Assembly (NCBI GenBank): GCA_002380675.1
Contig: DFWB01000177.1
Span: 1 to 21,657 of the forward strand
Length of the DNA: 21,657 nucleotides
Direction of reading: 5' to 3'
From: Akkermansiaceae bacterium UBA4145
GTDB lineage: Bacteria > Verrucomicrobiota > Verrucomicrobiia > Verrucomicrobiales > Akkermansiaceae
The notes under the pieces are model-generated. The model was not told where the DNA came from and searched no databases. It saw only the letters and a program-made list of their open reading frames with translations. Position numbers and translations under genes: made by a program. Shown piece by piece: positions 1 to 7,501 of the stretch (position 1 is the first letter of the stretch; each line of letters opens with the position of its first letter).

Positions 1-1
1 G

Positions 2-1210
2 CTGAAGATCATCACCACGATTGATAAGGATCTACAAGAAGCCGCTGAACGCCACCTGAACTCCAAGCTAAGCGAAATCGAAAGACGTCCGGGTTACCGC
101 CACAACACCCGTAGCAACTGGCAGTCCACTCCCTCCGGGCAACGCAAAACCCCTGACTATCTACAGGGGGCAATCGTGGCCGTAGAGAACGGCACTGGTG
201 CGATCCGTTGTATTGTTGGTGGACGAGATGCGAATGAATCAAAATTCAATCGCGCTATCCATGCCCGTCGCCAGATAGGATCTGTATTCAAGCCCTTCGT
301 TTATCTCGCAGCCTTCGACCAGGGGATGCGTCCCGGCTCATACGTAGACGATTCCAGAATCAAGCCCGGACAAATCAGATACGCACCCCGGGACTGGGAC
401 CCGAGGAACTCGGATGGAAAGTATTTACCTACCGTAACAGCAAGAGAAGGCCTGATGAATTCCCGCAATACATCGTCTGTGCGCATTGGGAACTACGCAG
501 GAATGGAAAGCGTTCGCTCAGTGGCCCACCGTTCCTTCGCTATTACCGTTCCCAGTAAGGCGTCATCTTATCTTGGCTCTTGGGAAGCTACACCCGAGCA
601 AGTTGCAAGCGCCTATACGATTTTTCCGAATGCAGGGACGCGCTACGGCCCCCACTTTGTCAGTAGAATTCTCGATGAGGACGGGAACGAGCTCTGGGCC
701 CACAATCCATTGGGCTATCAGGCTATCGACAGAAAGGGTGCTGCGTGGACCACCTCATCCGTCCTGCAGGATACCACTCGTTCGGGAACCGCATCGAGCA
801 TGCGGCGCCAACTCGGATTTCAGCGCCCTGCCGGAGGAAAAACGGGAACGACTGATGGATATCAGGATGCGTGGTTTGTGGGTTACTCATCCGGTCTAAC
901 CTGCGCGGTTTGGGTGGGACACGACCAACCCAAGCCGATCGTGGAAGGTGGCTACGGAGCAGATCTTGCCCTTCCCATATGGGTTAAGGTCATGAAAACT
1001 GCGGACCGACTGGGGAGATACGAATTCAGCAGGTTTACACCCCCGGTAGAAATGAAAACCGTCCGACTCTGTCGATCGTCGGGCAAACATGCGACTCCGG
1101 GATGCGAAAAGGCGAAGACTGCCTACGATGATTCAATCCCTATTGACCTCGAACCACACGCGACAGATTTCTGCCCGAAGCACCCTCTCAGAGCGATCCC
1201 CGTGGAATAA
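2..1210 (+). CDS. Class A penicillin-binding protein, C-terminal part (5' end outside window)
   Basis: The frame is open from base 2, so the start and any glycosyltransferase domain lie upstream of the window. The visible 402 residues are a penicillin-binding transpeptidase domain, which cross-links peptidoglycan stem peptides in the periplasm. It opens with ITTIDKDLQEAAE, the usual lead-in to a PBP1-type transpeptidase domain. All three active-site motifs are present, numbering from the window edge: SVFK with the acylated serine at about residue 94 (base 281), SRN at about 154, and KTGTT at about 280 (base 839), followed by DAWFVGY and WVGHD. The C-terminus has the cysteine-bearing tail (RLCRSSG, DFCPKH) common in this family. 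GTG codons inside the frame, such as the one at 176, are not starts because homology continues upstream. It is followed after 50 bp by a paralogous PBP. The family is certain; PBP1A versus PBP1C-like is not decidable from this part. Confidence 0.93.
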   Translation: MKIITTIDKDLQEAAERHLNSKLSEIERRPGYRHNTRSNWQSTPSGQRKTPDYLQGAIVAVENGTGAIRCIVGGRDANESKFNRAIHARRQIGSVFKPFVYLAAFDQGMRPGSYVDDSRIKPGQIRYAPRDWDPRNSDGKYLPTVTAREGLMNSRNTSSVRIGNYAGMESVRSVAHRSFAITVPSKASSYLGSWEATPEQVASAYTIFPNAGTRYGPHFVSRILDEDGNELWAHNPLGYQAIDRKGAAWTTSSVLQDTTRSGTASSMRRQLGFQRPAGGKTGTTDGYQDAWFVGYSSGLTCAVWVGHDQPKPIVEGGYGADLALPIWVKVMKTADRLGRYEFSRFTPPVEMKTVRLCRSSGKHATPGCEKAKTAYDDSIPIDLEPHATDFCPKHPLRAIPVE

Positions 1211-1260
1211 ATGCATTTTTACCGGAGGCAGAGATCATCCTCTCTCCAACTTGCTATTCA

Positions 1261-3087
1261 GTGCCAGACGACCCAACAGCCCCGGAGCTTTCTTCAGCGA
1301 CCAATGACGCGCGACCAGCGAACAAACTCGCTGGAAGCAAGCCCGAAGGCGAATTGAAATCCAGCGAAGAGTCCATCGGGAGTAAGAGCAGCAAGGGCGA
1401 TCCGAGCTGGAAGCCCGCTGAACGGAAATCGATATTCCTCCAGTGGCTGCCAGTCTGGGCGAGGAAGCTCCTTCGCTTCGGGCTCCGGACGGCAATCATT
1501 GGAGTCTTGCTAACCCTTGGTGTGGCTACCTTCTATTTCATCGCATCGCTCAGTTACGATATCGGTGAAATTCAAAAGATGCCCGAACGTTCCGTCATTT
1601 TCGATATCGATGGAAAGGAACTCGCTACGCTACACGGAGAGAACCGACGCCTTATTTCCCGTCTGGAAATACCGAATTTCTTTGTGTCCGCTCTGGAAGC
1701 ACGGGAAGACAAACGCTTTTTCGATCACAGCGGAATCGATCTTCGAGGCGTCCTTCGGGCAACCATCCGTAATGCTTCGGACATGTCCTTCACTCAGGGA
1801 GCCTCTACCCTGACAATGCAACTCGCCCGCAACAGCTTCAATCTTCGTGAAAAAAACCTGCACCGCAAACTGGTAGAAATTGCAATCGCGCTACGGATCG
1901 AGGCCTCCTACTCAAAGGACGAGATCCTCTCGGCGTATGTCAATCGAATCTACTTTGGCTCCGGCTGCCATGGTCTGGAGGAGGCTTCTCGGCGCTACTT
2001 TGGAGTGAGTGCATCTGATCTTACCCGCCGCCAGTGCGCACTTCTGGTCGGTATCATCCGCGCTCCCCATGCCTGCTCGCCCTTACGAGCACCTGCGAAA
2101 GCCATCCTGCAGCAAGATGAAGTGCTTGCTCGCATGGTTACTGAGGGGACGCTCAGCCCGGAGGAAGCTTTAAACATTCAATCAAGCGATCTTGGGCTCA
2201 CCGCTTCCGGAAGCGGGGCCGGAGGAAACCGGGCACTGCAGGCTGTTCGTCGGCACTTTGAAGAACTCATCGACGCAAGGGACATTCGCAACGGAGGTCT
2301 GCGCCTCCAGAGCACGATCAGAACCAACATGCAGAAACTTCTTGAAGCGGAAGCACACGCGTTTCTCGAAAAAATCCCGGGATCGCCCGAAATTGCAGCT
2401 GTCTGTATCGACACCAGAACCGGGGGAATCCGAGGCATCGTGGGAGGACGAGCCAGCGGAAACACCTCTTTCAACAGAGCCCTTGATGCTCGACGCGACC
2501 TCGGTGAAATTTTCTCCCCCTTTGTGTATGCCGCTGCCGCAGAAAGAGGCATCTCTCCAAGAAAAGGGCAACCCGTAACACTGGGCCGGGAAATAGGCAC
2601 AGAGGACCTTATCAATCTTATGGAGAGATTTGGATTCAGGGGCCCCTTTCTCGAGGGAGATGATTTATTCCGGGGAGGTGTGAGTGCCACCCCGCTTGAA
2701 GTTGCCGCCGCAGCCGCCACCCTGACAGCTGCTGGCCAAAAACCCCGGACATACTTTCTCCGCAAATTGCTAAACTCAGATGGAAATCAGATCCTCTCGA
2801 TCGGGCCATCGACCAAATCGGCTTTCGCTTCCACCTCAGTGAGGACCGCTCTCGAAACCCAGTTTTCCTTTGATGAACCCCGATTTCTCCTTGGATCCAG
2901 CCCATCAAAAACCGATGCCTGGGCTGTCTGGCTCGGCTCTGAGCGAACCATCTGCCTCTGGGTTGGACACGATACCCCAACTCGCCTTGACTCGCCCGGT
3001 ATACTGTTTCCAGCACTTCAAGAGTCAATCCAGCGCTTGGGAGCATCCCGACCAAAACTAGTTTCTGTCTCTCAAGTTAAACGATAA
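1261..3087 (+). CDS. GT51 peptidoglycan glycosyltransferase with degenerate transpeptidase domain
   Basis: A 608-residue class A PBP architecture. Residues 1-65 are a Ser/Lys/Glu-rich, probably disordered cytoplasmic tail; about 76-97 is one membrane anchor. About 135-300 is the GT51 lipid II polymerase with AREDKRFFDHSGID (putative catalytic Glu149), QGASTLTMQLARN, HRKLVE (putative second Glu206) and SAYVNRIYFG. About 345-600 is a transpeptidase-like domain. Compared with the upstream paralogue, the SVFK motif reads EIFS here (Glu416 replaces Ser, Ser419 replaces Lys). The roughly 60-residue stretch carrying SxN is missing, and KTGTT has collapsed to SKTDAW. Glycan polymerisation is therefore likely, cross-linking by this protein unlikely. 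The start is a GTG at 1261 with no good ribosome binding site nearby; the next in-frame ATG (Met107) would cut off the membrane anchor. It probably shares an operon with the gene 50 bp upstream. GT function is confident, loss of TP function is inference. Confidence 0.9.
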   Translation: MPDDPTAPELSSATNDARPANKLAGSKPEGELKSSEESIGSKSSKGDPSWKPAERKSIFLQWLPVWARKLLRFGLRTAIIGVLLTLGVATFYFIASLSYDIGEIQKMPERSVIFDIDGKELATLHGENRRLISRLEIPNFFVSALEAREDKRFFDHSGIDLRGVLRATIRNASDMSFTQGASTLTMQLARNSFNLREKNLHRKLVEIAIALRIEASYSKDEILSAYVNRIYFGSGCHGLEEASRRYFGVSASDLTRRQCALLVGIIRAPHACSPLRAPAKAILQQDEVLARMVTEGTLSPEEALNIQSSDLGLTASGSGAGGNRALQAVRRHFEELIDARDIRNGGLRLQSTIRTNMQKLLEAEAHAFLEKIPGSPEIAAVCIDTRTGGIRGIVGGRASGNTSFNRALDARRDLGEIFSPFVYAAAAERGISPRKGQPVTLGREIGTEDLINLMERFGFRGPFLEGDDLFRGGVSATPLEVAAAAATLTAAGQKPRTYFLRKLLNSDGNQILSIGPSTKSAFASTSVRTALETQFSFDEPRFLLGSSPSKTDAWAVWLGSERTICLWVGHDTPTRLDSPGILFPALQESIQRLGASRPKLVSVSQVKR

Positions 3088-3102
3088 ATCCATCTAGAAA
3101 TC

Positions 3103-3573
3103 ATGCAGGCTTTGCGATTCGACACCGCTATCGAAAATATCCTCAAACGTGAGACGCGATTTGAGGCAGGTGCCTACTTTCTCCTCAAAGATGCTCTCGA
3201 CTTTACTCTGAAACGCACTCGAGAAGAGCATGGAGAAGAGCGCCATGTAAGTGGGGCGGAACTTATTCATGGGTTCCGTGACCACGCCCTCGAGGAATTT
3301 GGGCCCATGGCTCTGACTCTGCTGGAGGAATGGGGCGTCACGCAATGTTCCGATGTTGGAGACATGGTTTTCGAGCTGATTGAGGAGGGCATGTTTGGCA
3401 GGCAGGATTCTGATACGCGCGAGGATTTCGCCAACCATTACGAGTTCTCCGAAGCGTTTCTCAGTCCTTATCTCCCCAAAGGCACCGCGACAGCCGGACT
3501 TGATTCCGGTGAACCTGAATCTGATGGAGATCGTGGTTCAGCACTTAGCCCCGTTCCGCGAGACGCGTCCTGA
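3103..3573 (+). CDS. Minf_1886-like conserved hypothetical protein
   Basis: A 156-residue soluble protein with no signal peptide or membrane segment. I recognise the pattern of the Minf_1886 family, a hypothetical family of Verrucomicrobia and Planctomycetes: an N-terminal F..A...I, then HVSGAELIHGFRDHALEEFG, PMALTLLEEWGV, DVGDMVFELIEEGMFG and finally a D(S/T)R.DF....F acidic stretch. The molecular function is unknown. The ATG at 3103 lies 15 bp after the end of the PBP gene, so it is probably co-transcribed with it. The last ~35 residues (Gly/Ser/Asp-rich) look unconserved, and the final 29 bp overlap the 3' end of the opposite-strand reductase gene. The family assignment rests on remembered sequence patterns and is useful mainly as a taxonomic marker. 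Confidence 0.8.
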   Translation: MQALRFDTAIENILKRETRFEAGAYFLLKDALDFTLKRTREEHGEERHVSGAELIHGFRDHALEEFGPMALTLLEEWGVTQCSDVGDMVFELIEEGMFGRQDSDTREDFANHYEFSEAFLSPYLPKGTATAGLDSGEPESDGDRGSALSPVPRDAS

Positions 3574-4465
3574 GGTCAGCGAGAAGTTGAACCCATGCAG
3601 GCAGCCGAGCCCCCGCTCTCTCGGCCCTCCTCAGTGGCTCTGCCCAGATGGCTTGGAGCTCAACCTCACGCCCCTCAAGATAATCGATCAGGCTTGAGGG
3701 ACGGTATGAGCCCATCTCCTTCGTCGATACAACCTGCTCATTAATGATACTGACGGGTATGTTCATTCCCAACGCAGTCGCTCCATCGATTACCTCTGCC
3801 ATGATTTTCCTCACCAGGGATTCACCCTCATTACTTGCAAGCAACTCTGCAGTAGTAACCCCTCCTTCAGTGATGCAGAGCCCGTTGAAAGCCACATTCC
3901 AGATCAGCTTGATCCACTGAGCCTTTGGGAGATCTTCTACCGCTCTGCAGGAGATCTCAGCATCGCTGAAGAGCGATACCAGCTGCGCGAGCCGCGCCGG
4001 CTCAGCATCATTATATTCTCCAATCGTAACCAACCCCTGAGCGATATGGTTGATCTGCTCGGGGGCCACACGATTGATGCAGACAAAGCAGAGCCCCCCA
4101 TAAATCCGGTCTGCCCCGAAAAGTTGCGCCAGATACTCAGTATTCCCAAGTCCATTCTGAAGCGTCAGGATCACCGTTCCCTCGTGCAGCAATGGGCTGA
4201 TGACATCCCGACATGCACCATTTGAGGTGGTTTTCCACGCGAGGATAACCAGGTCCACCGGACCGATGTCCTCGGCTGAGAGAAAGGCCTGAACGGAAGG
4301 AAGTTCAAGATCGCCATCCGGGCTTTTGACCGTAAGCCCCTTTTCATTCAGGACCGAATACCCGGAACGCACCAGAAATCGCACATCGTAGCCAGCCGCC
4401 GATAGCCGGGCGCCATAGTAGCAACCGACCGCACCTGATCCGACAATCGCGATCCGGCGCACCAC
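3545..4465 (-). CDS. panE: 2-dehydropantoate 2-reductase (ketopantoate reductase)
   Basis: Catalyses NADPH-dependent reduction of 2-dehydropantoate to pantoate in the pantothenate/CoA pathway, in the cytoplasm. The N-terminal Rossmann fold has the dinucleotide motif GSGAVG at residues 9-14, then AWKTTSN (Lys78) and LTLQNGLGN (Asn104). The C-terminal helical domain carries AQWIKLIWNVAFN, with Lys186, Asn190 and Asn194 matching the substrate-site pattern of the ApbA/PanE family. Length about 306 residues, normal for the family. I chose the GTG at 4465, which puts the nucleotide-binding strand (RRIAIVG) at the expected N-terminus; a GTG at 4462 is equally possible. An upstream in-frame TTG at 4495 would add ten unlikely residues and run back into the preceding gene. 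The chosen start lies one base after the stop of the upstream deacetylase gene, implying coupled translation. Many ApbA/PanE paralogues act on other 2-oxo acids, so the exact substrate is inferred. Confidence 0.85.
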   Translation of the reverse strand: MVRRIAIVGSGAVGCYYGARLSAAGYDVRFLVRSGYSVLNEKGLTVKSPDGDLELPSVQAFLSAEDIGPVDLVILAWKTTSNGACRDVISPLLHEGTVILTLQNGLGNTEYLAQLFGADRIYGGLCFVCINRVAPEQINHIAQGLVTIGEYNDAEPARLAQLVSLFSDAEISCRAVEDLPKAQWIKLIWNVAFNGLCITEGGVTTAELLASNEGESLVRKIMAEVIDGATALGMNIPVSIINEQVVSTKEMGSYRPSSLIDYLEGREVELQAIWAEPLRRAERAGARLPAWVQLLADLRTRLAERG

Positions 4466-4466
4466 C

Positions 4467-5399
4467 TCAGGAAACAAGCCCTTGCACCTCGCCAAGAATT
4501 CGCTTGGCTGTCACGACCGTGTTCCGGTGCAATTTTGCCGTGTATTCAGGTTGACGGTTGTAGCCCCCTCCATAGAGCATCGCAATCGGGATACGATTGC
4601 GAAGCATGGCTCCGAGAATCACCTCATCTCGCCTCTGAATATCCTTCACTGTGAGCATCATCTGCCCAAACTGATCATTGCGATGGTTGTCTGCCCCTGC
4701 GATCCAGATAACAAGGTCCGGTGAAAAGACATCCATCGCGGCAGCCAACGTTGAGAAAAGCTGCTTCAGGTACATCTCCCCCTCTACATACCGCACGGTC
4801 TCAACATCCATTGAGCCCTTCACCTTGCGCGCCGGGTCATTGCGTCCAACGTGAATCGAATATGTAAAAACATTGGGATCGTTATCCAGCAGGCTATTTG
4901 TCCCATTCCCTTGATGGGCGTCAGTGTCGACCACCATGACCTTGATCCCTGGCCTCTTGACCTGCAGGCTGCGAATCGCGACCGCAATATCATTGAACAC
5001 GCAGTAGCCTTCTCCGTGTTCCCGGAACGCATGGTGTGTGCCTCCAGCCAAGACCACCGCAGCGCCATCCTGCAGAGCTGCCTCACATGCAAGACGGGTT
5101 GCCTCAACTTCAAGAGCGCTTCGAGTGTAAAGCTGGGGCGTCAGGGGGAACCCAAGCCGAATCTGTTCTTTCCGATCCAGTTGGCCTGAATAGATCTTTT
5201 GCAGATAAGCCGGGGTATGAGCCCGCTCCAGCACATGAGTTGCCGCCGGGCGCACCTCTACGATATCCTCTGGCCTGACCGTTCCGCGCTCGAGGAGCAT
5301 CTCCTTAGAGATACGGAACTTTTGCATGGGGTAGGGGTGATCTGATGGAAGATCGAGGTAGAATTCCGGGGAGTAGAAGCAGCGCATTGAGTAGCCCAT
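4467..5399 (-). CDS. Histone deacetylase family protein (zinc-dependent deacetylase)
   Basis: A bacterial arginase/HDAC-fold hydrolase of about 310 residues, expected to remove acyl groups from lysine, polyamine or small amide substrates. Family landmarks are in order: N-terminal RCFYSPEFYLDLP, the AGGTHHAFREHGEGYCVFND block with the catalytic His pair (about 122-123), VDTDAHQGNGT with zinc ligands Asp160 and His162, AGADNHRND with the third ligand Asp237, and GGGYN with the transition-state Tyr280. All catalytic residues are present, so it should be active. I start it at the ATG at 5399; an ATG at 5387 fits the family N-terminus (MRCFYS) just as well, and a TTG at 5429 is also in frame. No clear ribosome binding site helps the choice. 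It is the first gene of a minus-strand pair with the reductase and is divergent from nuoD. AcuC-type acetoin utilisation or polyamine deacetylation are both possible; the substrate cannot be read from sequence. Confidence 0.9.
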   Translation of the reverse strand: MGYSMRCFYSPEFYLDLPSDHPYPMQKFRISKEMLLERGTVRPEDIVEVRPAATHVLERAHTPAYLQKIYSGQLDRKEQIRLGFPLTPQLYTRSALEVEATRLACEAALQDGAAVVLAGGTHHAFREHGEGYCVFNDIAVAIRSLQVKRPGIKVMVVDTDAHQGNGTNSLLDNDPNVFTYSIHVGRNDPARKVKGSMDVETVRYVEGEMYLKQLFSTLAAAMDVFSPDLVIWIAGADNHRNDQFGQMMLTVKDIQRRDEVILGAMLRNRIPIAMLYGGGYNRQPEYTAKLHRNTVVTAKRILGEVQGLVS

Positions 5400-5451
5400 A
5401 ACAATCAGCAGATCTTGATAGTTTGGCAAAAATAACCGCTCGTGGCAATAC

Positions 5452-5465
5452 TTAGGATTTCCTAA
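5452..5465. promoter_or_regulatory. 14-bp inverted repeat upstream of the deacetylase gene
   Basis: TTAGGA-TT-TCCTAA is a perfect dyad with 6-bp arms. It lies about 52 bp upstream of the proposed deacetylase start in the divergent intergenic region. Its symmetry and position suggest a regulator binding site for the minus-strand pair. No specific regulator is recognised, and an arm of this length can occur by chance in a short AT-rich stretch. Confidence 0.3.
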
Positions 5466-5540
5466 ATATTGCTCCTAACTCGTGAAATACCCTCATTTAT
5501 TGGGCCTTTCGCCTTCTTTCTACCATCCGCCGACGCCTGC

Positions 5541-5568
5541 GGACTTTGTGAAAAATTTCACAAAGTCC
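5541..5568. promoter_or_regulatory. Rex-type operator (28-bp perfect palindrome) upstream of nuoD
   Basis: Two 13-bp arms (GGACTTTGTGAAA and TTTCACAAAGTCC) flank an AA centre with no mismatch. The inner 18 bp, TTGTGAAAAATTTCACAA at 5546-5563, fit the Rex operator consensus TTGTGAA-N4-TTCACAA. Rex is a repressor released by NADH and is known to control nuo and other respiratory genes in Gram-positive bacteria. The box ends 46 bp before the nuoD ATG, with a poor -35/-10-like pair downstream (TTGCGC at 5569 and CTTATT at 5593). The same core recurs before nuoG. Without a rex gene in the window the regulator is inferred. A hairpin or a REP-like repeat is the alternative. Confidence 0.7.
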
Positions 5569-5614
5569 TTGCGCGAGCGAGCTGTTTGGGGCCTTATTCT
5601 TCTGACTCCCGTCA

Positions 5615-6880
5615 ATGAGCGAGACCTCTCCTACAACGATTTACGAGGTTCCCGATGCGGCCGCTACAGCGGCGCAGGCTGCCACAGACTATCAGTCTGG
5701 CACTGAGGACCTTCTGGGGGAAAAAATGGTGCTCAACATGGGCCCATCTCACCCGGCGACCCACGGAGTTCTCCGTCTCATTTTGGAGCTCGACGGTGAG
5801 GTAGTTACCAAGGCCGAGCCGGATATTGGCTTCCTTCACCGGGGTGACGAGAAAATTGCCGAGAACATGCATTACAACCAGTTTGTTCCCTACACGGATC
5901 GGCTGGATTACCTCGCACCCTTGGCCAACAACGTGGCCTATGCCTGCGCAGTGGAAAAGTTGATGGGATGGGAGCTTCCGCCCCGGGGCCAGGCGATCCG
6001 CGTCCTCGCCTGCGAGCTTGCCCGGATTTCTTCCCATCTCCTCGGAGTTGGTGTCTACGCGATGGATGTGGGAGCAATGACCGTTTTCCTCTACACCTTC
6101 ACCGAGAGGGAAAAGCTTTACAACCTCTCTGAGCAGCTCACGGGCGCCCGCTTCACCACCTCTTACACACGAGTTGGCGGTCAAATCCGCGACCTTCCCG
6201 AGGGCTTCACCGACAATGTGCGCACCTTCCTTGAAGAATGCGAAAAAACCGTGGATGAAGTGGACAGACTTCTCACCAGAAACAAAATCTTCCTGATCCG
6301 CACGAAGGATGTGGGGATCATATCCGCCAAGACGGCTATCTCCTACGGTCTGACGGGACCGAACCTTCGCGCTTCTGGCCCCAGCCGTGACCTTCGGAAA
6401 GACCGCCCCTACCTCGGCTACGAAAATTACGAGTTTGATGTGCCGGTTGGAGAACTGGGGGATTGCTACGACCGCTATCTCGTCCGGATGGAAGAGTTGA
6501 AGCAATCGATCTCCATTGTGAGGCAGGTTCTCGACACTCTACCTGATGGTCCAGTCAATGTTGTAGACACCAAAAGTAGTCTTCCCGACAAAGAAAAAGT
6601 CATGATGAAAATGGAGGAACTCATTCACCATTTTATCGTTGCAACACAGGGAATAGAGGCTCCGGAAGGCGAGGTTTATTTTGGCGCCGAGAACCCCAAG
6701 GGCGAGCTAGGATTCTATATCAATTCCAAGGGAGGAGGGGTTCCTCACCGGTTGAAAATCCGAGCTCCTTCCTTCGTAAACCTCTCGATTCTTTCCGACC
6801 TCCTCGTTGACCACATGGTCTCTGACATTCCCACCATTCTGGGCTCTCTCGATTTCGTAATGGGAGAGTGTGACCGATGA
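5615..6880 (+). CDS. nuoD: NADH-quinone oxidoreductase subunit D (49 kDa-type)
   Basis: The 49-kDa-type subunit of complex I. It lies in the peripheral arm and helps form the quinone-binding cavity next to the terminal N2 Fe-S cluster held by NuoB. The 421-residue protein shows the family signature GPSHPATHGVLR from residue 43, LHRGDEKIAE (74-83) with the quinone-site His, RLDYL, the long TEREKLYNLSEQLTGAR helix and the canonical ending VMGECDR. NuoD and NuoC are not fused here. Residues 1-34 form an Ala/Thr-rich extension before the conserved core. The ATG at 5615 has no Shine-Dalgarno motif. It is the first nuo gene of the cluster, 46 bp after a Rex-like operator, and nuoE follows after 45 bp. 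Confidence 0.97.
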   Translation: MSETSPTTIYEVPDAAATAAQAATDYQSGTEDLLGEKMVLNMGPSHPATHGVLRLILELDGEVVTKAEPDIGFLHRGDEKIAENMHYNQFVPYTDRLDYLAPLANNVAYACAVEKLMGWELPPRGQAIRVLACELARISSHLLGVGVYAMDVGAMTVFLYTFTEREKLYNLSEQLTGARFTTSYTRVGGQIRDLPEGFTDNVRTFLEECEKTVDEVDRLLTRNKIFLIRTKDVGIISAKTAISYGLTGPNLRASGPSRDLRKDRPYLGYENYEFDVPVGELGDCYDRYLVRMEELKQSISIVRQVLDTLPDGPVNVVDTKSSLPDKEKVMMKMEELIHHFIVATQGIEAPEGEVYFGAENPKGELGFYINSKGGGVPHRLKIRAPSFVNLSILSDLLVDHMVSDIPTILGSLDFVMGECDR

Positions 6881-6925
6881 AAATCCGAAGTGTCTGAATA
6901 GCCACTCCCCCGGCGAGTTAACACC

Positions 6926-7492
6926 ATGCCTCAAACAATCCTTACCGACCAGGTCACTTCTCATGAGACCAGCGGGACAAAGCATCACCCTCCTTTCGAG
7001 GTCGACAGCACCATCGAGAGAGAGGCGAACGCACGTATCCGGCAATACCCCGCTGAACAGAAACGATCAGCGGTTCTCCCTCTTCTGCATATCGTGCAGT
7101 CGAAGTTCGGCTACATTTCCTCGGACGCCATAGAGTGGGTAGCAACAAAACTCGATCTGGAGCCCATCAAGGTCGCGGAGGTTGTGACCTTCTACCCGGG
7201 ACTGCGCCAGCATGCTCCGGGTAAATATCACATCCGGGTCTGCCGGACCCTGAGCTGTGCGATGGGCGGAAGTTACGAGCTCATGGATAAAATTTGCGAA
7301 CTGGCCGGAATCGACCGGTCCCAGACCTCACACCACAATCCTGTCGCAGTGTCTCCCTGTGGAACCTGGTCGGTGGAATTTGCAGAATGTCTTGCATCCT
7401 GCGGCACTGCACCGGTGTGCCTGGTTAACAATGACTTTCACGAAGACCTTCCTGCTGACAAAGCATCAGAACTTCTTAAGAGCTACAAGTAG
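6926..7492 (+). CDS. nuoE: NADH-quinone oxidoreductase subunit E (24 kDa-type)
   Basis: The 24-kDa-type subunit of the NADH-oxidising module; it carries the off-pathway [2Fe-2S] cluster N1a next to the FMN in NuoF. The 188-residue protein has an N-terminal helical bundle (about 28-95, with QKRSAVLPLLHIVQ and EVVTFYP) and a thioredoxin-like C-terminal domain. The four cluster ligands are visible as Cys106 and Cys111 (CRTLSC) and Cys155 and Cys159 (ECLASC). Residues 1-25 are a variable extension. It lies between nuoD and nuoF, with nuoF starting 9 bp after its stop, so the three are likely one transcript. Confidence 0.96.
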   Translation: MPQTILTDQVTSHETSGTKHHPPFEVDSTIEREANARIRQYPAEQKRSAVLPLLHIVQSKFGYISSDAIEWVATKLDLEPIKVAEVVTFYPGLRQHAPGKYHIRVCRTLSCAMGGSYELMDKICELAGIDRSQTSHHNPVAVSPCGTWSVEFAECLASCGTAPVCLVNNDFHEDLPADKASELLKSYK

Positions 7493-7501
7493 TCGGTCAG
7501 A

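Noticed and set aside
2178..2765. A 195-codon minus-strand frame inside the second PBP gene
   Set aside because: Ser/Arg/Pro-rich translation with no recognisable domain, fully within a GT51-PBP coding region.
1261..3087. Second PBP as a pseudogene
   Set aside because: The frame is uninterrupted for 608 codons, the GT51 motifs are intact and the transpeptidase region remains in frame to its normal C-terminal block, so only the catalytic motifs are lost.
5541..5568. Palindrome upstream of nuoD as an intrinsic terminator
   Set aside because: No T-tract follows it, the flanking genes point away from it, and the second copy conserves only the 18-bp core, which fits a protein-binding site better than an RNA hairpin.
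5612..6505. A 297-codon open frame on the minus strand opposite nuoD
   Set aside because: It is antisense to a securely identified nuoD, its product resembles no family I know, and it has the look of a shadow of GC-biased codon use.
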